Source: Scleroderma bovista
Lineage: Eukaryota; Basidiomycota; Agaricomycetes; Boletales; Sclerodermataceae
Length of the DNA: 47,427 nucleotides
Assembly: GCA_037178675.1 (NCBI GenBank)
Contig: JAYMGJ010000674.1
Coordinates: forward strand, 1-47,427
Direction of reading: 5' to 3'
A model generated the notes under the pieces. That model saw nothing but the letters and a program-made list of their open reading frames with translations. It did not search any database and was not told the DNA's origin. This document shows, one piece after another, positions 45,363 to 47,427 of the stretch. The position numbers and the translations under genes were made by a program. Position 1 is the stretch's first letter, and each line of letters starts with the position of its first letter.

Positions 45363-46419
45363 ATGTCTGCCATTGCTAAGTCCACCAGCCCCGTCGCCCC
45401 CGTTGCCACCGAGTCCAGGGATTGGACAAAGGCCTCGACACCGGAACTACAGTCCGGTAGCGAGGATGAATCTGACGTTCTCGACGCCAAAGCGAAGGAG
45501 CGCCGTTGTCACAAGCAAGTGAAGAGGGAGGAGAGGCAATGTAGGGAGGAGGCGGAGAGGCGAGCGCGCGAAGAGGCGGAGGCAAGGGCTCGCGAGGAGG
45601 CAGAGCGTGCCAAGGCGGAGGCGGAGCAGAAAGCGAGAGAGCAGGCGGAGCGCGAGCAGGCGGAGAAAGACAGGGCGGAGGTGCAGCGAAGGGCTGCAGA
45701 GGTTGCAGCGAGACAGAGAGCAATGGCGCAGGATGCGTCGAAGAAAAGAGCGAGGGAAGAGCCGGAGGCGGGTCCGAGCAGAGACCAGGGCAACAATGTC
45801 CGGTAAGTTTTTTTTTTTTTTTTTTTCTTTATGATCTTAATAATAACCTCCTGGCAGGTGCGTTCGTTGTGCCAAGCACAAGGCCAAGTGCGAGTGGGAC
45901 CCTGAAAAGCCCAAACAGCGCGCGTGTATGAAGTGCGCCGGGCTCAAGGAGCGGTGCGAGTGGCCAGAGGTGGGTGGTCTGGGTCCGGTAGTGGACAAGG
46001 GGAAGGGCAAAGCGAAGGAGGTCGCATCGTCACTGTGAGGAGGCGAGAAGCGCAAGAAGAAAAAGACGGTGGCGAAGGTTGTTGACGACGACGATGACAT
46101 TGTCGAAGTACCGGGGCCGTCTGGGAAACGGTCCGGGTTTGACCCTGGGCCGTTCCTGGAACGGTTGGACCGGTTGACCGGAGCAGTGGAGGAGATGACC
46201 GGGCAGATGCGCCGGGTCGCAGATGCCACTCGCTCGGTGGCCAGAGGTAACGAGCGACTGACGGCCGGCCTCGAGACTTTCCTCGAGGAGTGCCGATTCT
46301 TCACGGCGCCCTGGGACGAAGACGAGGAGTCGGAGGACAGCGAGGCGGAGGTCGACCCGGAGGAAGTCCAGGGGCTCCAAGAGGAGCAGGAGAATCCTGG
46401 CAGCGGTGTACCGGAGTAG
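45363..46419 (+). CDS. antisense Zn2Cys6-type protein inside the chromovirus
   Basis: Lies between pol and the 3' LTR on the strand opposite to pol. Exons 45363-45802 and 45858-46419 join in phase (1,002 nt). The N-terminal half is a long Glu/Arg/Ala helix, probably a coiled coil ('EEAERRAREEAEARAREEAE'). Just after the intron comes a perfect Cys cluster C-x2-C-x6-C-x11-C-x2-C-x6-C ('CVRCAKHKAKC', 'CMKCAGLKERC'), the spacing of fungal Zn2Cys6 DNA-binding domains. A basic and acidic tail follows ('KRKKKKTVAKVVDDDDDIVE'). An in-frame TGA at 46036-46038 breaks the tail from the cluster; CGA to TGA is possible. Role unknown; it may regulate the element. Confidence 0.72.
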
Positions 46420-46580
46420 TTGGTCCGGTCCGGATTTTGTAAGTAGAATGTAAATTAGTTTTACTTCTTGTTTATAAAGAAAAGTGACCTGAGTTTAGTG
46501 AGTGATATTACAAGACAAAATGAAACAGAGAGGAGAGACAGAGTGAAACAGATAAAAGAGAAACGGAGACGAGGGTATTA

Positions 46581-47427
46581 CTACATGGACGCGAGTGGTC
46601 CGGGTTTGTCCGGGTACCAGACATGGTAGTCTTCAAGTAATTCCGTAGCGTTGCCTAGCTCAGTGGCGAATAGCCAAGAGGTTTCTTCGTCAGTTCCCTC
46701 GTAACCGGACCAACGTACCAAGTACAGCAGTTTGCACGATTTTCGTCGACGGTCAACCTTGGAGTTGAGGATCTCAGAGATCTCAAACTCCGGTTCACCA
46801 TCCACTTCGACCGGTGGCGGAGGAGGCTGTATCCGGTCCGGTATGGTGTTGGGAATGGCCAGTTCGAGTTGGGAGACATGGAAGACAGGATGAACGGCGC
46901 GCATAGAATCTGGAAGACGGAGCGTAAAAGAGAGGGAGCCTACTTGCGCGATGATAGAGTAGGGCCCTAGGTTCTTCTCTGATAGCTTTTTGGATGGTCG
47001 AGTGGACCGGAAGTATTTGGCTTTAACGTATACTTGATCGCCAACCTTGAAGTCCGGTGCCGGAGTGCGTTTGGCATCAGCCGGACCTTGGTAGCGAAGT
47101 TGCGCGTTGGCCATTTCTTCTCGAAGGTATTGATGCAGCGACTCAAGGTCGACTGCATAATCACGAGCCCATGCAGAGGTCATATCTCGTTCCAGATAGA
47201 CGGAGATGTTAGGATGATAACCTTTGTTAGCAAAGAATGGTGAGACTCCTGTAGTAGCACTAGGTGCATTGTTGTATGCAAACTCTGCCAGTGGGAGTAG
47301 GTCCGCCCAGTTGTCCTGCTGGTAGTTGCAGTAGATCCGGAGGTACTGTTCCAGTGTCTGGTTAGACCGCTCTGTCTGGCCATCGCCCTCCGGGTGGTAA
47401 CTGGAGGTGAAGTGGAGGCGCATGTCG
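46581..47427 (-). CDS. chromovirus pol, integrase C-terminal part with chromodomain (partial)
   Basis: End of a Ty3 polyprotein, open at the window edge. In order: the integrase catalytic Glu region ('YHPEGDGQTERSNQTLEQ'), 'LAEFAYNNAPSATTGVSPFF', a GPY/F module ('NLGPYSIIAQVGSLSFTLRL', 'HPVFHVSQLE'), then a chromodomain ('FEISEILNSKVDRR', 'LLYLVRWSGYEGTDEETSWL'). Stop at 46581-46583. The chromodomain is known in this group to steer integration toward marked chromatin. The reading frame is intact. Reverse transcriptase and the 5' LTR lie beyond 47427. Confidence 0.93.
   Translation of the reverse strand, partial: DMRLHFTSSYHPEGDGQTERSNQTLEQYLRIYCNYQQDNWADLLPLAEFAYNNAPSATTGVSPFFANKGYHPNISVYLERDMTSAWARDYAVDLESLHQYLREEMANAQLRYQGPADAKRTPAPDFKVGDQVYVKAKYFRSTRPSKKLSEKNLGPYSIIAQVGSLSFTLRLPDSMRAVHPVFHVSQLELAIPNTIPDRIQPPPPPVEVDGEPEFEISEILNSKVDRRRKSCKLLYLVRWSGYEGTDEETSWLFATELGNATELLEDYHVWYPDKPGPLASM

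Overview
The window looks like transposon-dense, repeat-rich chromatin of a mushroom-forming basidiomycete (Agaricomycetes). The evidence is the many 45-60 bp GT-AG introns and the company of lineage-typical families: a KDZ transposase with an N-terminal CxC2 zinc cluster, TET/JBP-like 2OG-Fe(II) dioxygenases, a chromodomain Ty3 element, a Harbinger-type two-gene element, Tc1/mariner, Copia-type LTRs and rve-type integrase genes. I cannot name the species. No rRNA, housekeeping gene or CRISPR array was seen. Function calls come from motif recognition by eye, without database searches.

Layout. 1-5 kb: a decayed, truncated Ty3/Gypsy element on the minus strand (gag, retropepsin, linker, start of pol) with its 5' LTR at about 3.7-4.6 kb. 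5.5-7.6 kb: a 14-bp minisatellite, then a ~160-170 bp satellite split by a 584-bp solo LTR with a 5-bp target duplication. 7.8-13.0 kb: a minus-strand TET/JBP dioxygenase gene cut in its last exon by a 3.9-kb Tc1/mariner element (300-bp inverted repeats, TA duplication) that carries a transposase and a convergent SAM-like accessory gene. 13.2-16.4 kb: degenerate triplet repeats whose strand composition flips, a tRNA-derived SINE-like sequence and a short solo LTR. 17.0-18.9 kb: a BTB/POZ gene with one nonsense codon, divergent from a truncated integrase-like gene.

20-36 kb is the most notable block, apparently a KDZ-type composite: a GW-x-PP repeat protein (+), a minus-strand gene with tandemly duplicated exons, the KDZ transposase (+), an unknown minus-strand gene, and an intact TET/JBP-like dioxygenase (+). 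A complete 3.7-kb Harbinger element (transposase plus Myb-like accessory protein, 44-bp inverted repeats) sits inside the KDZ coding sequence, which resumes in frame on the other side. Linkage of TET/JBP genes to KDZ transposons is established for basidiomycetes; the end points of this composite could not be found.

35.9-39.0 kb: two satellites, one of ~170 bp and one of 144 bp whose monomers form a three-monomer, 431-bp higher-order repeat. 39.4-40.6 kb: remnant of an rve-type integrase gene (-). 40.7-42.9 kb: a foldback element with ~1-kb arms. 43.9-44.5 kb: a Cys-rich gene cut off by the 3' LTR of a chromovirus (44.6 kb to window end), which carries an antisense Zn2Cys6 gene between pol and LTR.

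The common thread is nested mobile elements together with predicted DNA-methylcytosine oxidases. Two of the insertions can be undone on paper with the reading frame restored.
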